In this document: piece by piece, positions 25,695 through 34,719 of the stretch
How the letters are laid out: each line of letters begins with the position of its first letter
How positions within the stretch are numbered: position 1 is the first letter of the stretch
NCBI RefSeq assembly: GCF_004795035.1
Contig: NZ_SSBK01000012.1
Coordinates: forward strand, 1-64,000
Source of the DNA: Streptomyces sp. A0958
GTDB lineage: Bacteria > Actinomycetota > Actinomycetes > Streptomycetales > Streptomycetaceae
Length of the DNA stretch: 64,000 nucleotides
Direction: 5' to 3'
Position numbers and translations under genes: made by a program
The notes under the pieces: model-generated
Told to the model about the DNA's origin: nothing
The model's input: only the letters and a program-made list of their open reading frames with translations
Databases searched by the model: none

Positions 25695-28331
25695 CTACTG
25701 CTGGGGAGCCATCTTGTCCGCGATGCCCGGGTTCTTCTCCATCCAGGCCTTCACGGCTTCCTCCTCGTGTCCCGTGCCGTGCTTCTGGATCTGGTTCTCC
25801 AGGCCCGCGAGCTGGTCCTCGCTCAGCTTGAAGTCCTTGAACCACTTCGTCAGCTGCGGGTAGTTCTCCGGGAACTGCTTGGAGGCGATGGTGTGCAGCC
25901 GGTCGCCCTCCCCGAAGGCCTTCTTCGGGTCCTGGAGCTTGGTCATCCCGTACTCGCTGTACGCCCAGTGCGGGGTCCACAGCAGGACGGCGATGGGCTC
26001 CTTCTTGGCGTACGCGCGCTTCAGCTCGGCGAGCATTCCGGGCGTCGAGGAGTCGAGGACCTTGTACTCCTCGTCCAGGCCGTAGGCCGGGAGCACGTTC
26101 TTCTTGAGGTTCTCCATGGTGGCGGTGCCGGGTTCGATGCCGACGATCCGGCCCTTGAACTTCGAGCTCTTGCCCTTGAGGTCGGCCAGGGACTTCACGT
26201 CCTTGACGTAGTCGGGCACCGCGACCTCGATCGAGGTCGGGCCGTACCAGGAGCCGATGTCCGTCAGCTTGGAGCCGTACTTGTCCCAGTAGTTCTTCTG
26301 GGTGAACGGAAGCCAGCCGTCGAACTGCACGTCGATCTGGCCGCGCGACATCGCGGTGTACATCGGGCCGACCTCGAACTGCTTGAGGTTGATCTTGTAG
26401 CCGCGGTCCTCCAGGACGGCCTTCCACAGGTACGTGGCGGCGATGTCCTCCTCCCAGGGGAACCAGGCCATCTCGACCGTGCGGTCGCGCTCGTCCTTGC
26501 CGTCGGCGCCCTTGGCGGGGGCGGACTTCTTGACCGGGGTCCACGTGTCGGCGGCGTCCGGGTTGGCCTTCAGCCAGGTGCGGACGGCCTCCTGCTCCTT
26601 GCCGGAGCCGCTCTTCTGGATCTGTGCCTCAAGGCTGGTGAGCTGGTCCTCGCTCATCTTGAAGTCCTTGAGCCACGTGCCGACCTCGGGGTTGTCGGCG
26701 GTGAAGCCCTTGCGGGTCAGCGTGTGGATGCCGTCGCCCTTGCCCCAGAGGTCCTTGGGGTCCTTGAGCTTGGTCAGCTCGTACTGGTTGTACGCCCAGT
26801 GCGGCGACCACAGCGGAACGACGATCGGTTCCTTCTTGGCGTACGCGCGCTTCAGCTCGGCCAGCATGGACGGAGTGGAGCCGTCCACGACCTTGTACTC
26901 CTTGTCCAGGCCGTAGCCGGGCAGGATCTTGTCCTTGAGCAGGCCCGTCTCACCGGCGCTCGGCTCGATGCCGACGATCCGGCCCTTGAACTGCGAGCTC
27001 TTGCCCTTGAGGTCGGCCAGGGACTTCACGTCCTTGACGTAACTGGGGACGGCCAGCTCCAGCGAGGTGGGGCCGTACCAGGAGCCCATGTCCTCCAGGC
27101 GGTCCTTGTACTTCTTCCAGTACGAGGCGTGGGTGACCGGCAGCCAGGAGTCGGTCTCGAAGTCGATCTGGCCGCCCGCCATACCGGTGTACAGCGCGCC
27201 GGCCTCGTACTGCTTGACGTCGACGTCGAAGCCGCGACGCTCCAGCAGCTCCTTCCACAGGAAGGTGGAGGCGATGCCCTCGTCCCACGGGATGTAGCCC
27301 ATGCTGATCTTCTTGCCGGCCCCGATGTTCTCCGGGTCCGACGCGGTCGTGGCGTCCTTGTCCGAGGAGCCGAACAGGCTCATGCTGCCGGCCACGAGTG
27401 CGAGGACGACGATGCCGGCCACGGCGACGACGGGCTGCGGGCGGTAGTTCCACACCTTGAGCCCGCCGGACATCGACTGCGCCTTGGCGAGCGCGCGGCG
27501 GGCGAGCGGGGAGACCTCGCGACCCAGGGCGCCGGTCATCCGGTCCAGGTACATGGCGAGGATGACGATGGAGACACCGGCCTCGAAGCCGAGGCCGACG
27601 TCGACGTTGCCGATGGCGCGGTAGACGGAGCCGCCGAGGCCGCCGCCGCCGACCATGCCGGCGATGACCACCATGGACAGGCCCAGCATGATGACCTGGT
27701 TGATGCCCGCCATGATCGTGGGCAGGGCCAGCGGCAGCTGCACCCGCAGCAGGGTGTTGCGGGAGGTGGTGCCGAAGGCCTCGGCCGCCTCGACGAGCTC
27801 GCCGTCGACCTGGCGGATGCCGAGCTCGGTCATCCGGACGCCCGGGGGCAGCGCGAAGATGATGGTGGCGATGATGCCGGGGACGACACCGACGCCGAAG
27901 AAGATCACGCCGGGGATCAGGTAGACCATGGCGGGCATGGTCTGCATGAAGTCGAGGACCGGCCGGGTCACCGCGCTGACCGTCTTGGAGCGGGACGCCC
28001 AGATGCCGAGCGGCACCGCCAGCACCAGCGTCACGATCGTCGCGACGAGCACCAGGGTGAGGGTGTCCATCGCTTCGTCCCACAACTCGACGGAGTCGAT
28101 GAGGGCGAAGCCGACGAACGCGAGGAGACCGGCGAGCAGGCCGCGCAGCCACCAGGCGATGACGGCGACGATGCCCGCGAAGAGCAGGGGCGCGGGGCCG
28201 GACAGGACGGCGGCGATGCCGTCGAACATGCCGCTCACGACGGAGCTGATGGCGTCGAAGAGCCAGGCCAGGTGGGTCTGGAGCCAGTCGACGGCGGAGT
28301 CGACCCAGTCGCCGAGGTGGAGCCTAAACAC
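25695..28331 (-). CDS. Glycine betaine ABC transporter permease fused to two substrate-binding domains
   Basis: Protein of 878 residues. The N-terminal third is an OpuAB/ProW-type permease (helices to about residue 265, with the EAA loop near VEAAEAFGTTSRNTLLRVQ). A further transmembrane helix (about 288-308) leads to two homologous OpuAC-like domains in tandem (about 318-590 and 605-878). Both start with a GYIPWDEG/AWFPWEED motif and contain QIDFETDSWLP/QIDVQFDGWLP with Trp residues for quaternary amine binding. It should import glycine betaine or related osmoprotectants with the ATPase encoded just upstream, which it overlaps by 8 bases. Translation starts at GTG 28331. Confidence 0.93.
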   Translation of the reverse strand: MFRLHLGDWVDSAVDWLQTHLAWLFDAISSVVSGMFDGIAAVLSGPAPLLFAGIVAVIAWWLRGLLAGLLAFVGFALIDSVELWDEAMDTLTLVLVATIVTLVLAVPLGIWASRSKTVSAVTRPVLDFMQTMPAMVYLIPGVIFFGVGVVPGIIATIIFALPPGVRMTELGIRQVDGELVEAAEAFGTTSRNTLLRVQLPLALPTIMAGINQVIMLGLSMVVIAGMVGGGGLGGSVYRAIGNVDVGLGFEAGVSIVILAMYLDRMTGALGREVSPLARRALAKAQSMSGGLKVWNYRPQPVVAVAGIVVLALVAGSMSLFGSSDKDATTASDPENIGAGKKISMGYIPWDEGIASTFLWKELLERRGFDVDVKQYEAGALYTGMAGGQIDFETDSWLPVTHASYWKKYKDRLEDMGSWYGPTSLELAVPSYVKDVKSLADLKGKSSQFKGRIVGIEPSAGETGLLKDKILPGYGLDKEYKVVDGSTPSMLAELKRAYAKKEPIVVPLWSPHWAYNQYELTKLKDPKDLWGKGDGIHTLTRKGFTADNPEVGTWLKDFKMSEDQLTSLEAQIQKSGSGKEQEAVRTWLKANPDAADTWTPVKKSAPAKGADGKDERDRTVEMAWFPWEEDIAATYLWKAVLEDRGYKINLKQFEVGPMYTAMSRGQIDVQFDGWLPFTQKNYWDKYGSKLTDIGSWYGPTSIEVAVPDYVKDVKSLADLKGKSSKFKGRIVGIEPGTATMENLKKNVLPAYGLDEEYKVLDSSTPGMLAELKRAYAKKEPIAVLLWTPHWAYSEYGMTKLQDPKKAFGEGDRLHTIASKQFPENYPQLTKWFKDFKLSEDQLAGLENQIQKHGTGHEEEAVKAWMEKNPGIADKMAPQQ

Positions 28332-29448
28332 CGGCCACCTTCTTCAGCGAGGTCGCGGCGTCCTGGGGCGCCTCTGCGGGGGGCATCGGCTCGCCGAGCA
28401 CGGCGAGCAGCCGCTCCCGGGGCACGACGCCGACGAGTTCGCCCCCGTCGTCGGTCACGGCGACCGCGACCCGGCTCCGCGAGCAGGGCGTGAACAGCTC
28501 GATGATCGGCGTGGACTCGGTGACGGTGGCCGGGGTGGCCCGCAGCACGTCAGCGGGGGTCCGCAGCTCCTTGCCCTGGTCGCAGAGGGTGCCCATGACG
28601 GTGTCCGTCTCGGCCATGATGGCGCCCGCGGTCAGCACCCGGGAGCGGTCCACGTCCTGGGTGAAGGAGGCGACGTAGTCGTTGGCCGGGGTGACGAGGA
28701 TGTCCTCGGCGGTGCCGAGCTGGACTATCTCGCCGTCGCGCATCACGGCGATGCGGTCGCCGAGGCGCATGGCCTCGTTGAGGTCGTGGGTGATGAAGAC
28801 GATGGTCTTCTTCAGCCGCTTCTGCAGCTCCAGGAGCTGGTCCTGCATGTCGCGGCGGATCAGCGGGTCGAGCGCGCTGAAGGACTCGTCCATCAGGAGC
28901 AGGTCGGCGTCGGTGGCGAGCGCGCGGGCGAGGCCCACGCGCTGCTGCATGCCGCCGGAGAGCTCGTCGGGCCAGGACTTTTCCCAGCCGGCCAGGCCGG
29001 TCAGCTCCAGGGCCTCGGTGGCGCGGCGGTGGCGCTCGGCGCGCGGGACGCCCTGCACCTCCAGGCCGTACGCGGCGTTCTCCAGGACGCTCCGGTGGGG
29101 GAAGAGCGCGAAGTGCTGGAACACCATGCTGATCTTGGTGGAACGGACGTGGCGGAGCTGGGCGGGGCTCAGGGCGGTCAGGTCCTGGCCGTCGAAGAGC
29201 ACCTGGCCGGAGGTGGGCTCCAGCAGGCCGTTGAGCATCCGCAGCAACGTGGACTTGCCCGAGCCGGACAGACCCATCACGACGAAGATCTGGCCCGGTT
29301 CGACGGTGAACGATGCGTCGATCACCGCTGCGGTCGTTCCGTCGGCGCGCAGCGCGTCGCGGTCGGTACCGCTGAGCAGCTTCTGCACGGCTTGATCGGG
29401 TCGTCTGCCGAACACTTTGTACAAGTGCTCGGCTTGCAGCCTGGACAC
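28324..29448 (-). CDS. Glycine betaine ABC transporter ATP-binding protein with CBS domains
   Basis: ATPase of 374 residues. It has an N-terminal extension typical of ProV/OpuAA (AEHLYKVFGRRPDQAVQKL), Walker A GLSGSGKST, signature LSGGMQQRVGLARA, Walker B LLLMDESFSALDP, and a C-terminal CBS pair (about residues 265-365) that in OpuA senses ionic strength. The start at GTG 29448 is preferred (GAGG 5 bases upstream, protein begins VSRLQAEHLYKVF). It is the first gene of the two-gene operon; osmotic control is likely but no operator is recognised. Confidence 0.93.
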   Translation of the reverse strand: MSRLQAEHLYKVFGRRPDQAVQKLLSGTDRDALRADGTTAAVIDASFTVEPGQIFVVMGLSGSGKSTLLRMLNGLLEPTSGQVLFDGQDLTALSPAQLRHVRSTKISMVFQHFALFPHRSVLENAAYGLEVQGVPRAERHRRATEALELTGLAGWEKSWPDELSGGMQQRVGLARALATDADLLLMDESFSALDPLIRRDMQDQLLELQKRLKKTIVFITHDLNEAMRLGDRIAVMRDGEIVQLGTAEDILVTPANDYVASFTQDVDRSRVLTAGAIMAETDTVMGTLCDQGKELRTPADVLRATPATVTESTPIIELFTPCSRSRVAVAVTDDGGELVGVVPRERLLAVLGEPMPPAEAPQDAATSLKKVAGV

Positions 29449-29692
29449 ATACACCTCACGCGTTGAACCGAAAACGGCCTGCCACCCCCTCCGGCAGACC
29501 GTGGAGCGGCACGGATTCTGTCCGTAGGACACGTGCGGTAGTTGAAAATGCGACGTGGTCCGCTCCGATGCCGCGCCTGCCCGGGCTTACTCGGAGCAAA
29601 CACAAGAGTGACCCAGATCACACAGACGGCCCTGAAGTGCGGGAACCCCGTCCGCGGCGGCCGTTGTCGGTGCCGTGCGGCATCATCGGCGT

Positions 29693-30616
29693 GTGACGCG
29701 ACGCCTGATGCTCCTCGACACCGCCTCCCTCTACTTCCGCGCCTACTTCGGTGTGCCCGATTCCGTGCGCGCGCCGGACGGCACCCCGGTCAACGCCGTG
29801 CGCGGGCTCCTGGACTTCATCGGCCGGCTCGTGCAGGACCACCGGCCGGACGACCTCGTCGCCTGCTGGGACGCGGACTGGCGGCCGCAGTGGCGGGTCG
29901 ACCTGATCCCCTCGTACAAGGCGCACCGCGTGGCGGTGGAGACCGGGGCCGGGGTGCCCGACGAGGAGGAGACGCCCGACACGCTGGCGCCACAGGTGCC
30001 GGTCATCGCGGACGTCCTGGACGCCCTCGGCATCGCCCGGGTCGGGGTCGCGGGTTACGAGGCGGACGACGTGATCGGCACGCTGGCGGGCCGGGCGGCC
30101 GGGCCGGTCGACATCGTCACCGGCGACCGGGACCTCTACCAGCTGGTGGACGACGCCCGGCGGGTGCGGGTCCTCTACCCGGTCAAGGGGGTCGGCACGC
30201 TCCAGATGACGGACGAGGCGTGGCTGCGCGAGAAGTACGGCGTCGACGGTCCGGGCTACGTGGACCTGGCGCTGCTGCGCGGCGATCCGAGCGACGGGCT
30301 GCCCGGCGTGCCCGGCATCGGCGAGAAGACGGCGGCGAAGCTGCTGGACGCCTTCGGTGACCTGGCCGGGATCATGGCCGCCGTGGACGACCCGGCCGCC
30401 AAGCTGACGCCCTCGCAGCGCAGGCGGCTGGACGAGGCCCGCGCCTATGTGGCCGTCGCACCGAAGGTGGTGCGGGTCGCCGGAGACGTACCGCTGCCGG
30501 ACTTCGACCCCGCACTGCCCGCCGGGCCGCGCGACCCGGCCGCGCTCGACGCCCTCGCGGCCCGGTGGGGGCTGGGCGGGGCGCTCCAGCGGCTCCTCGC
30601 CGTACTGCACCCCTGA
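29693..30616 (+). CDS. 5'-3' exonuclease (FEN/Pol I N-domain type)
   Basis: Stand-alone flap-nuclease-family protein of 307 residues. It shows the N-terminal acidic residues LLLDTASLYFRAYFG, the helical-arch region, and YEADDVIGTLA and VTGDRDLYQLV with the metal-ligand Asp residues. A helix-hairpin-helix follows (LPGVPGIGEKTAAKLL). It should cleave 5' flaps or act as a 5'-3' exonuclease in repair or replication. GTG 29693 is chosen as start because the protein then begins VTRRLMLLDTAS. It is divergent from the betaine operon. Confidence 0.9.
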   Translation: MTRRLMLLDTASLYFRAYFGVPDSVRAPDGTPVNAVRGLLDFIGRLVQDHRPDDLVACWDADWRPQWRVDLIPSYKAHRVAVETGAGVPDEEETPDTLAPQVPVIADVLDALGIARVGVAGYEADDVIGTLAGRAAGPVDIVTGDRDLYQLVDDARRVRVLYPVKGVGTLQMTDEAWLREKYGVDGPGYVDLALLRGDPSDGLPGVPGIGEKTAAKLLDAFGDLAGIMAAVDDPAAKLTPSQRRRLDEARAYVAVAPKVVRVAGDVPLPDFDPALPAGPRDPAALDALAARWGLGGALQRLLAVLHP

Positions 30617-30620
30617 GGTG

Positions 30621-30639
30621 TTAGGTTAGGTAACCCTAA
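30621..30639. promoter_or_regulatory. Iron box (DmdR/IdeR operator)
   Basis: TTAGGTTAGGTAACCCTAA is a 19-bp near-palindrome matching the known actinobacterial iron box (consensus close to TTAGGTTAGGCTAACCTAA). It lies 55 bases upstream of the siderophore-interacting protein start. The Fe(II)-bound repressor should silence this gene when iron is plentiful. Confidence 0.92.
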
Positions 30640-30694
30640 GATCGATGTCCGCATCGGTCGACGGCCCCATTTCCGGCAACAGGGAGTAAACCTC

Positions 30695-31537
30695 GTGGCA
30701 GAACGACCGGAGCGGCGGGCACCCAGGGCTCAGGGGGCGCAGGTCCTGCGCACCGAGCAGATCACCCCGCACATGGTCCGGGTGGTGCTCGGCGGCGACG
30801 GTCTCGCCGACTTCACCCTCTCGGGTTTCACCGATCACTACGTCAAGCTGTGCTTCGCCCCCGAGGGCGCGGACTACGCACACCCCTTCGACATGGCCCG
30901 CATCCGCGAGGAGTACCCCCGCGAGCTGTGGCCCACCACCCGTACGTACACGGTGCGCTCCTGGGACGCCGCCGCCCGCGAGCTGGCGATCGACTTCGTG
31001 GTGCACGGCGACGAGGGCCTCGCCGGCCCCTGGGCGGCGCACGCCCAGGCGGGTGACCAGGTGACGTTCCTGGGCCCCGGCGGCGGTTACGCCCCCGACG
31101 CCTCGGCGGACTGGCACCTGCTGGCGGGCGACGAGAGCGCGCTGCCGGCGGTCGCCGCCGCGCTGGAGCAGATGCCGGAGGGTGCGGTGGTCCGCGCGTT
31201 CGTGGAGGTGGAGGACGCGGCGGAGGAGCAGAAGATCGCCACGCCGGACGGCGTCGAGGTCACCTGGCTGCACCGCGCCGGCCGCCCGGTCGGCGAAGCG
31301 CTCACCGCGGCGGTCAGGGAGCTGGTGTTCCCGGCCGGTGACGTGCAGGCCTTCGTCCACGGCGAGGCGGGCTTCGTCAAGGAGATCCGCCGCCACCTGC
31401 GCCTGGAGCGCGAGGTCCCGGCGTCGCAGCTGTCGATCTCCGGTTACTGGCGGCTCGGCCAGAACGACGACGCCTGGCGCTCCGTCAAGCGTGAGTGGAA
31501 CGAGCAGGTGGAGCGCGAGCAGGAGGGCGCCGCGTAG
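30695..31537 (+). CDS. Siderophore-interacting protein (FAD-dependent ferric reductase)
   Basis: Flavoprotein of 280 residues of the SIP family, with an FAD-binding barrel (TRTYTVRSWD motif near residue 85, and FVVHGDEGLAGPWAA) and a C-terminal NAD(P)-like domain (HLLAGDESALPAVAAALE). It probably reduces ferric siderophores in the cytoplasm to release iron. The start is GTG 30695 with AGGGAG upstream. An iron box in its promoter supports iron repression. It stands alone without siderophore biosynthesis genes nearby. Confidence 0.93.
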   Translation: MAERPERRAPRAQGAQVLRTEQITPHMVRVVLGGDGLADFTLSGFTDHYVKLCFAPEGADYAHPFDMARIREEYPRELWPTTRTYTVRSWDAAARELAIDFVVHGDEGLAGPWAAHAQAGDQVTFLGPGGGYAPDASADWHLLAGDESALPAVAAALEQMPEGAVVRAFVEVEDAAEEQKIATPDGVEVTWLHRAGRPVGEALTAAVRELVFPAGDVQAFVHGEAGFVKEIRRHLRLEREVPASQLSISGYWRLGQNDDAWRSVKREWNEQVEREQEGAA

Positions 31538-31562
31538 CGTCCCGCGCACGACAATCCCACCG

Positions 31563-31592
31563 CTGTGCCCGGTCCCCGGACCGGGGCACAGC
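31563..31592 (+). terminator. Terminator after the siderophore-interacting protein gene
   Basis: CTGTGCCC-GGTCC and GGACC-GGGGCACAG arms form a hairpin with one bulged base about 25 bases after the stop. Confidence 0.6.
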
Positions 31593-31730
31593 CATGCCGC
31601 CTCAGGCCCCGGCCCCGTCCGCCCACGCGGTCGGCGTCCGGGACGGCGCGACCCTCGCCTGCGCCGCCCTGATCGCGGCGGTCCCGCCGCCGGCGCGTAC
31701 GCGGCGCTGCGCCCGCCCCGGGCACGCGGA

Positions 31731-31762
31731 ACCCGGTCCGGGAGCGGACTCCCGGACCGGGT
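31731..31762 (-). terminator. Terminator of the DrrAB-like operon
   Basis: Perfect 14-bp stem (31731-31744 with 31749-31762) and 4-base loop, about 30 bases past the permease stop on the minus strand. Confidence 0.7.
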
Positions 31763-31793
31763 GGAACGGTGCCACCGGGCCGGTGAGCAGCCG

Positions 31794-32573
31794 TCAGACG
31801 GACTTCTGGTACGAGCGGAACGTGCGGGTCGACAGCGCCACGGCGGCCAGGGCGAGCAGCAGCAGCGCCCCGCCCCGGGTGAGGACCAGCGTCCGGTCCG
31901 GGTCCGAGGTCAGCGCGGAACGGCCGGCCACCATCGCCCAGTTGACCGGGTTGAAGTCGGCGATGTGCCGCATCCACCCGGGCATCTGACCGGGCGCCAT
32001 GAAGGAGGTCGACAGGAAGGTCAGCGGCAGCAGCAGGAAGGTGTTGATGCCGATGATCGACTCCCGCCGGCGCACCATCATGCCCAGGGCGTTGGAGAGC
32101 GCCCCGAAGACGGTGCCGAGCAGCAGCGCGGCGACGACCAGGACCAGCAGTCCGGCCGCGCCGCCCGGGTACGTGGCACCCGCCGCCCGGCCGAGCAGCA
32201 GGATGATCACCGACTGGAAGGCCGTGCCGATGCCGTTCTGGACGACGTTGGCGTTCATCAGGGCGTTGCGGCTGACGGGCGTGGTCAGGAAGCGGTTGAG
32301 CGTGCCGCGCTCGATCTCCTCCAGGGTGCCCATGCCGGCCCACACGCTCGATCCGAGCGCGCTCATCACGACGATTCCGGGGATCAGGTAGTCCAGGTAG
32401 GAGGTGGTGCCGAAGCCGCCGAGTTCGACCACCTTCTTGAAGAGGTTGCCGAACAGGAACAGCCAGATCACCGGCTGGACCAGCGCGATCACCAGGAAGA
32501 CGGGCTGCCGGAGGATCGACATCAGCTGGCGCTGGGTCATGTACCAGGTATGGGCGAGTGCCTGACCGCTCAT
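31794..32573 (-). CDS. ABC-2 type permease (DrrB-like)
   Basis: Membrane subunit of 259 residues with six predicted helices and the ABC-2 domain (MSILRQPVFLVIALVQPVIW, and GTLNRFLTTPVSRNAL). It should form the channel of a drug or lipid exporter with the upstream ATPase. Its ATG overlaps the ATPase TGA (ATGA), so the pair is translationally coupled. Substrate is unknown. Confidence 0.9.
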   Translation of the reverse strand: MSGQALAHTWYMTQRQLMSILRQPVFLVIALVQPVIWLFLFGNLFKKVVELGGFGTTSYLDYLIPGIVVMSALGSSVWAGMGTLEEIERGTLNRFLTTPVSRNALMNANVVQNGIGTAFQSVIILLLGRAAGATYPGGAAGLLVLVVAALLLGTVFGALSNALGMMVRRRESIIGINTFLLLPLTFLSTSFMAPGQMPGWMRHIADFNPVNWAMVAGRSALTSDPDRTLVLTRGGALLLLALAAVALSTRTFRSYQKSV

Positions 32574-33583
32574 CGGTCGCCTCCCGCGACAACTCGCTCG
32601 GGGGTGTCCTGCGGGTCCGCGGCCTCGGCCTCCTGGAAGCGGCGCCCGGCGTAGCGCAGATAGACGTCGTCCAGGGAGGGGCGGGCGACGGTGGCCGCCG
32701 CGACGGCGGCCCCGGCCCGCTCCAGCGCGGCCAGCAGCGCCGGGACGGCGGCGGCGCCGTCCTCGGCCCGGACGCTGACGCGGCGCCCGTCGGCCAGCAC
32801 CTCGTACACCCCGGGCAGTCCGGTGAGCGCGGCGGTGACGGCCTCCCGCCCGGCCTCGGCGCGCAGTTCCACATGGACGGCGTCGCCCCGCAGCTCGCCC
32901 TTGAGCTCGTCCGGGGTGCCCTCGACGACGACCCGGCCGCGGTCGACGATCGCGATGCGTTCGGCGAGGCGGTCGGCCTCCTCCAGGTAGTGCGTGGTGA
33001 GGACGATGGTCAGGCCCTCCTCGCCGGCCAGCCGGGAGATCTCCTCCCACATCGCCGTGCGGGACTCCGGGTCGAGGCCGGTGGTCGGCTCGTCCAGGAA
33101 GAGCACGTCGGGGCGGTGGACCAGCCCGAGGGCCACGTCCAGTCGGCGCTGCATTCCGCCGGAGTAGCCCTTGACCTGGCGTTTCCCGGCGTCGGCGAGG
33201 GCGAAGCGCTCCAGCAGCTCGTCGGCGCGGCGCTGGACGGCGGCGCCGCGCATCCCGTACAGCCGGCCCTGGAGCAGCAGGTTCTCGCGGCCGGTGGCGA
33301 CGGGGTCGGCGCCGGACTTCTGGGCGACCACCCCGATCGCGCGGCGCACCCGGTCGGGGTGGCGAAGGGCGTCGTGCCCGGCGACGGACGCGGTCCCGGA
33401 GTCGGGGCGGGCGAGGGTGGTGAGGATCTTGACGGTGGTGGACTTGCCGGCTCCGTTGGGCCCGAGGAGGCCGAAGACGGTGCCGGAGGCGACGGTGAGG
33501 TCCATGCCGCGCAGCGCGGTGACGTCACCTGGATAGGTTTTGACGAGTTGTCGCGCCTCGACAGCGGGCGCACGGGTGCTCAT
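32570..33583 (-). CDS. ABC transporter ATPase (DrrA family)
   Basis: Daunorubicin-resistance-type ATPase of 337 residues. It has Walker A GPNGAGKST, signature YSGGMQRRLDVA, Walker B DVLFLDEPTTGLDP, H-loop TTHYLEEAD and the long C-terminal DrrA domain (about 235-337). It powers an exporter with the downstream ABC-2 permease. A PadR regulator encoded just upstream on the same strand is a plausible controller, since PadR proteins often govern DrrAB-like exporters. Confidence 0.92.
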   Translation of the reverse strand: MSTRAPAVEARQLVKTYPGDVTALRGMDLTVASGTVFGLLGPNGAGKSTTVKILTTLARPDSGTASVAGHDALRHPDRVRRAIGVVAQKSGADPVATGRENLLLQGRLYGMRGAAVQRRADELLERFALADAGKRQVKGYSGGMQRRLDVALGLVHRPDVLFLDEPTTGLDPESRTAMWEEISRLAGEEGLTIVLTTHYLEEADRLAERIAIVDRGRVVVEGTPDELKGELRGDAVHVELRAEAGREAVTAALTGLPGVYEVLADGRRVSVRAEDGAAAVPALLAALERAGAAVAAATVARPSLDDVYLRYAGRRFQEAEAADPQDTPERVVAGGDR

Positions 33584-33725
33584 GACGGAGCTCTCCTGTG
33601 GTCGGCCGGGCGTCCGGGGCTCCGGATGCCGGGTGAGGACCGGTCCGCGTGAGGAGTGCCGGGGCTATCCTGGGTGTGCCGCACCTCGATGGCCCGGGCC
33701 GCCTCCACGGCCGTCCGGTCTGGGA

Positions 33726-33840
33726 CCTTTCGTCTGGATCGGGGCGGATCGCGGAGCCCGCGAGCCCGGCCTGATCCAGATGAAAGGCCCCGGGGTTCGA
33801 GACCCCGGCGGGCGCTGCTGCAACAGCTCCCGCCGGGGTC
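33726..33840. other. Highly structured intergenic block, possible small RNA or attenuator
   Basis: Three hairpins lie in a row. A 15-bp long-range stem (33726-33740 with 33773-33787, one G.T pair) comes first. Next is a 7-bp stem with 5-base loop (33790-33808). The third has 12-bp arms (33801-33812 with 33829-33840) with an inner GCTG/CAGC stem, and on the plus strand is followed by CTTTGC. The second and third share bases 33801-33808, so they exclude each other. On the minus strand the block is both the end of padR and the leader of the exporter operon. On the plus strand a TATCCT at 33666-33671 could serve as a -10 for a small RNA. Confidence 0.45.
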
Positions 33841-33845
33841 TTTGC

Positions 33846-34505
33846 TTACGCGCGCCCGGGGTCGCGGGCGGCTTCCTGCGCGTCGAGGTCCCGCCAGTCC
33901 CGCGGGACCTCGCCGGTCTCGTGGAACGACTGCCACTCCTCGATGCCACTGATGGTGGCGTCGCTGAGTTCCTTGCGGAAACCCTTGATCCACGCGAGCT
34001 GCGCCTCCAGCATGTGGAGCTGGTACTCCGTCTCCACGACGAAGACGCGGGGCAGCGCGTCACCGAGCTGGCTGAGCACTCCGCGCAGCGCGGCGGCCCG
34101 CACGGTCTGCGCATGCTCACGGTCGCCGAGAAGTGTCTCCACCTCCTGCGGCGGCAGTACGGGCAGCAGGGCGAGGGCCGTGTCGAAGGCCGGATACTCC
34201 TCGGCCGGCACGGCGATCAGGTCGGACAGCCAGTCCAGCATCTCGGCGCGCCCGGCCTCGGTGATGCCGTACAGCGTGCGTTCCGGGCGGTTGCCCTCGC
34301 GCTGTACGCCCGCGACCTCGACGTAACCGTGCTTCTCCAGGTTCTGGACCACGGTGTAGAGCGAGCCGAAGTTGATCTTGACGCTGTGCTGCTTGCCCCG
34401 CCTGCGGAGGGTCTGGGCGATCTCGTACGGATGCATGGACCGCTCAGCGAGCAGCACCATCACCGTGAGCGCCAGCGGATTGCTGAGCTTGCGCCGCTTG
34501 GTCAT
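33846..34505 (-). CDS. PadR family transcriptional regulator
   Basis: Regulator of 219 residues with the PadR winged helix (LALTVMVLLAERSMHPYEIA, then GSLYTVVQNLEKHGYVE and RTLYGITEAGRAEM) and the helical C-terminal dimerisation domain (Vir_act_alpha_C-like, about 110-190). ATG 34505 gives a start MTKRRKLSNPLAL. It is upstream of the DrrAB-like operon and divergent from sigK. An inverted repeat upstream may be its operator. Confidence 0.9.
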   Translation of the reverse strand: MTKRRKLSNPLALTVMVLLAERSMHPYEIAQTLRRRGKQHSVKINFGSLYTVVQNLEKHGYVEVAGVQREGNRPERTLYGITEAGRAEMLDWLSDLIAVPAEEYPAFDTALALLPVLPPQEVETLLGDREHAQTVRAAALRGVLSQLGDALPRVFVVETEYQLHMLEAQLAWIKGFRKELSDATISGIEEWQSFHETGEVPRDWRDLDAQEAARDPGRA

Positions 34506-34563
34506 CGCCGCCACCCCGCCCCTCTTCGAATTCCTCGCTGCCGAATACTCGTGGCCGAACATA

Positions 34564-34578
34564 TCTCGATTTCCGAGA
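34564..34578. promoter_or_regulatory. Inverted repeat upstream of padR
   Basis: TCTCG-ATTTC-CGAGA perfect 5-bp arms, about 60 bases upstream of the padR start, in the divergent gap with sigK. It is in an AT-richer patch and may be the PadR autoregulatory site. Confidence 0.35.
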
Positions 34579-34653
34579 ACGCGTCAACCACGATGTATCG
34601 CGACTACGGGGAGTCGTCCGGCCACGGAGGCGTGAAAAGATCTCGGCCCCCGG

Positions 34654-34681
34654 CCAATCCGCACGGGCGCCGGCTCCGAAT
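34654..34681 (+). promoter_or_regulatory. SigK-type promoter of sigK (CCAATC-N16-CCGAAT)
   Basis: A -35 CCAATC and -10 CCGAAT with a 16-base spacer, 38 bases upstream of the sigK start. The same pair with the same spacing lies before the molybdopterin oxidoreductase gene (36209-36236). Mycobacterial SigK promoters, as I recall them, use CCATCC and CCGAAT. This indicates autoregulation. Confidence 0.7.
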
Positions 34682-34719
34682 CACCCCCGGAGAGCGATGA
34701 CCACCGAAGGGAACCTCGC

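Noticed and set aside
33790-33812. Possible tRNA gene, because CGGGG-TTCGAGA-CCCCG looks like a T arm
   Set aside because: No matching acceptor stem, D arm or anticodon arm can be folded around it; it is better explained as part of a hairpin cluster.
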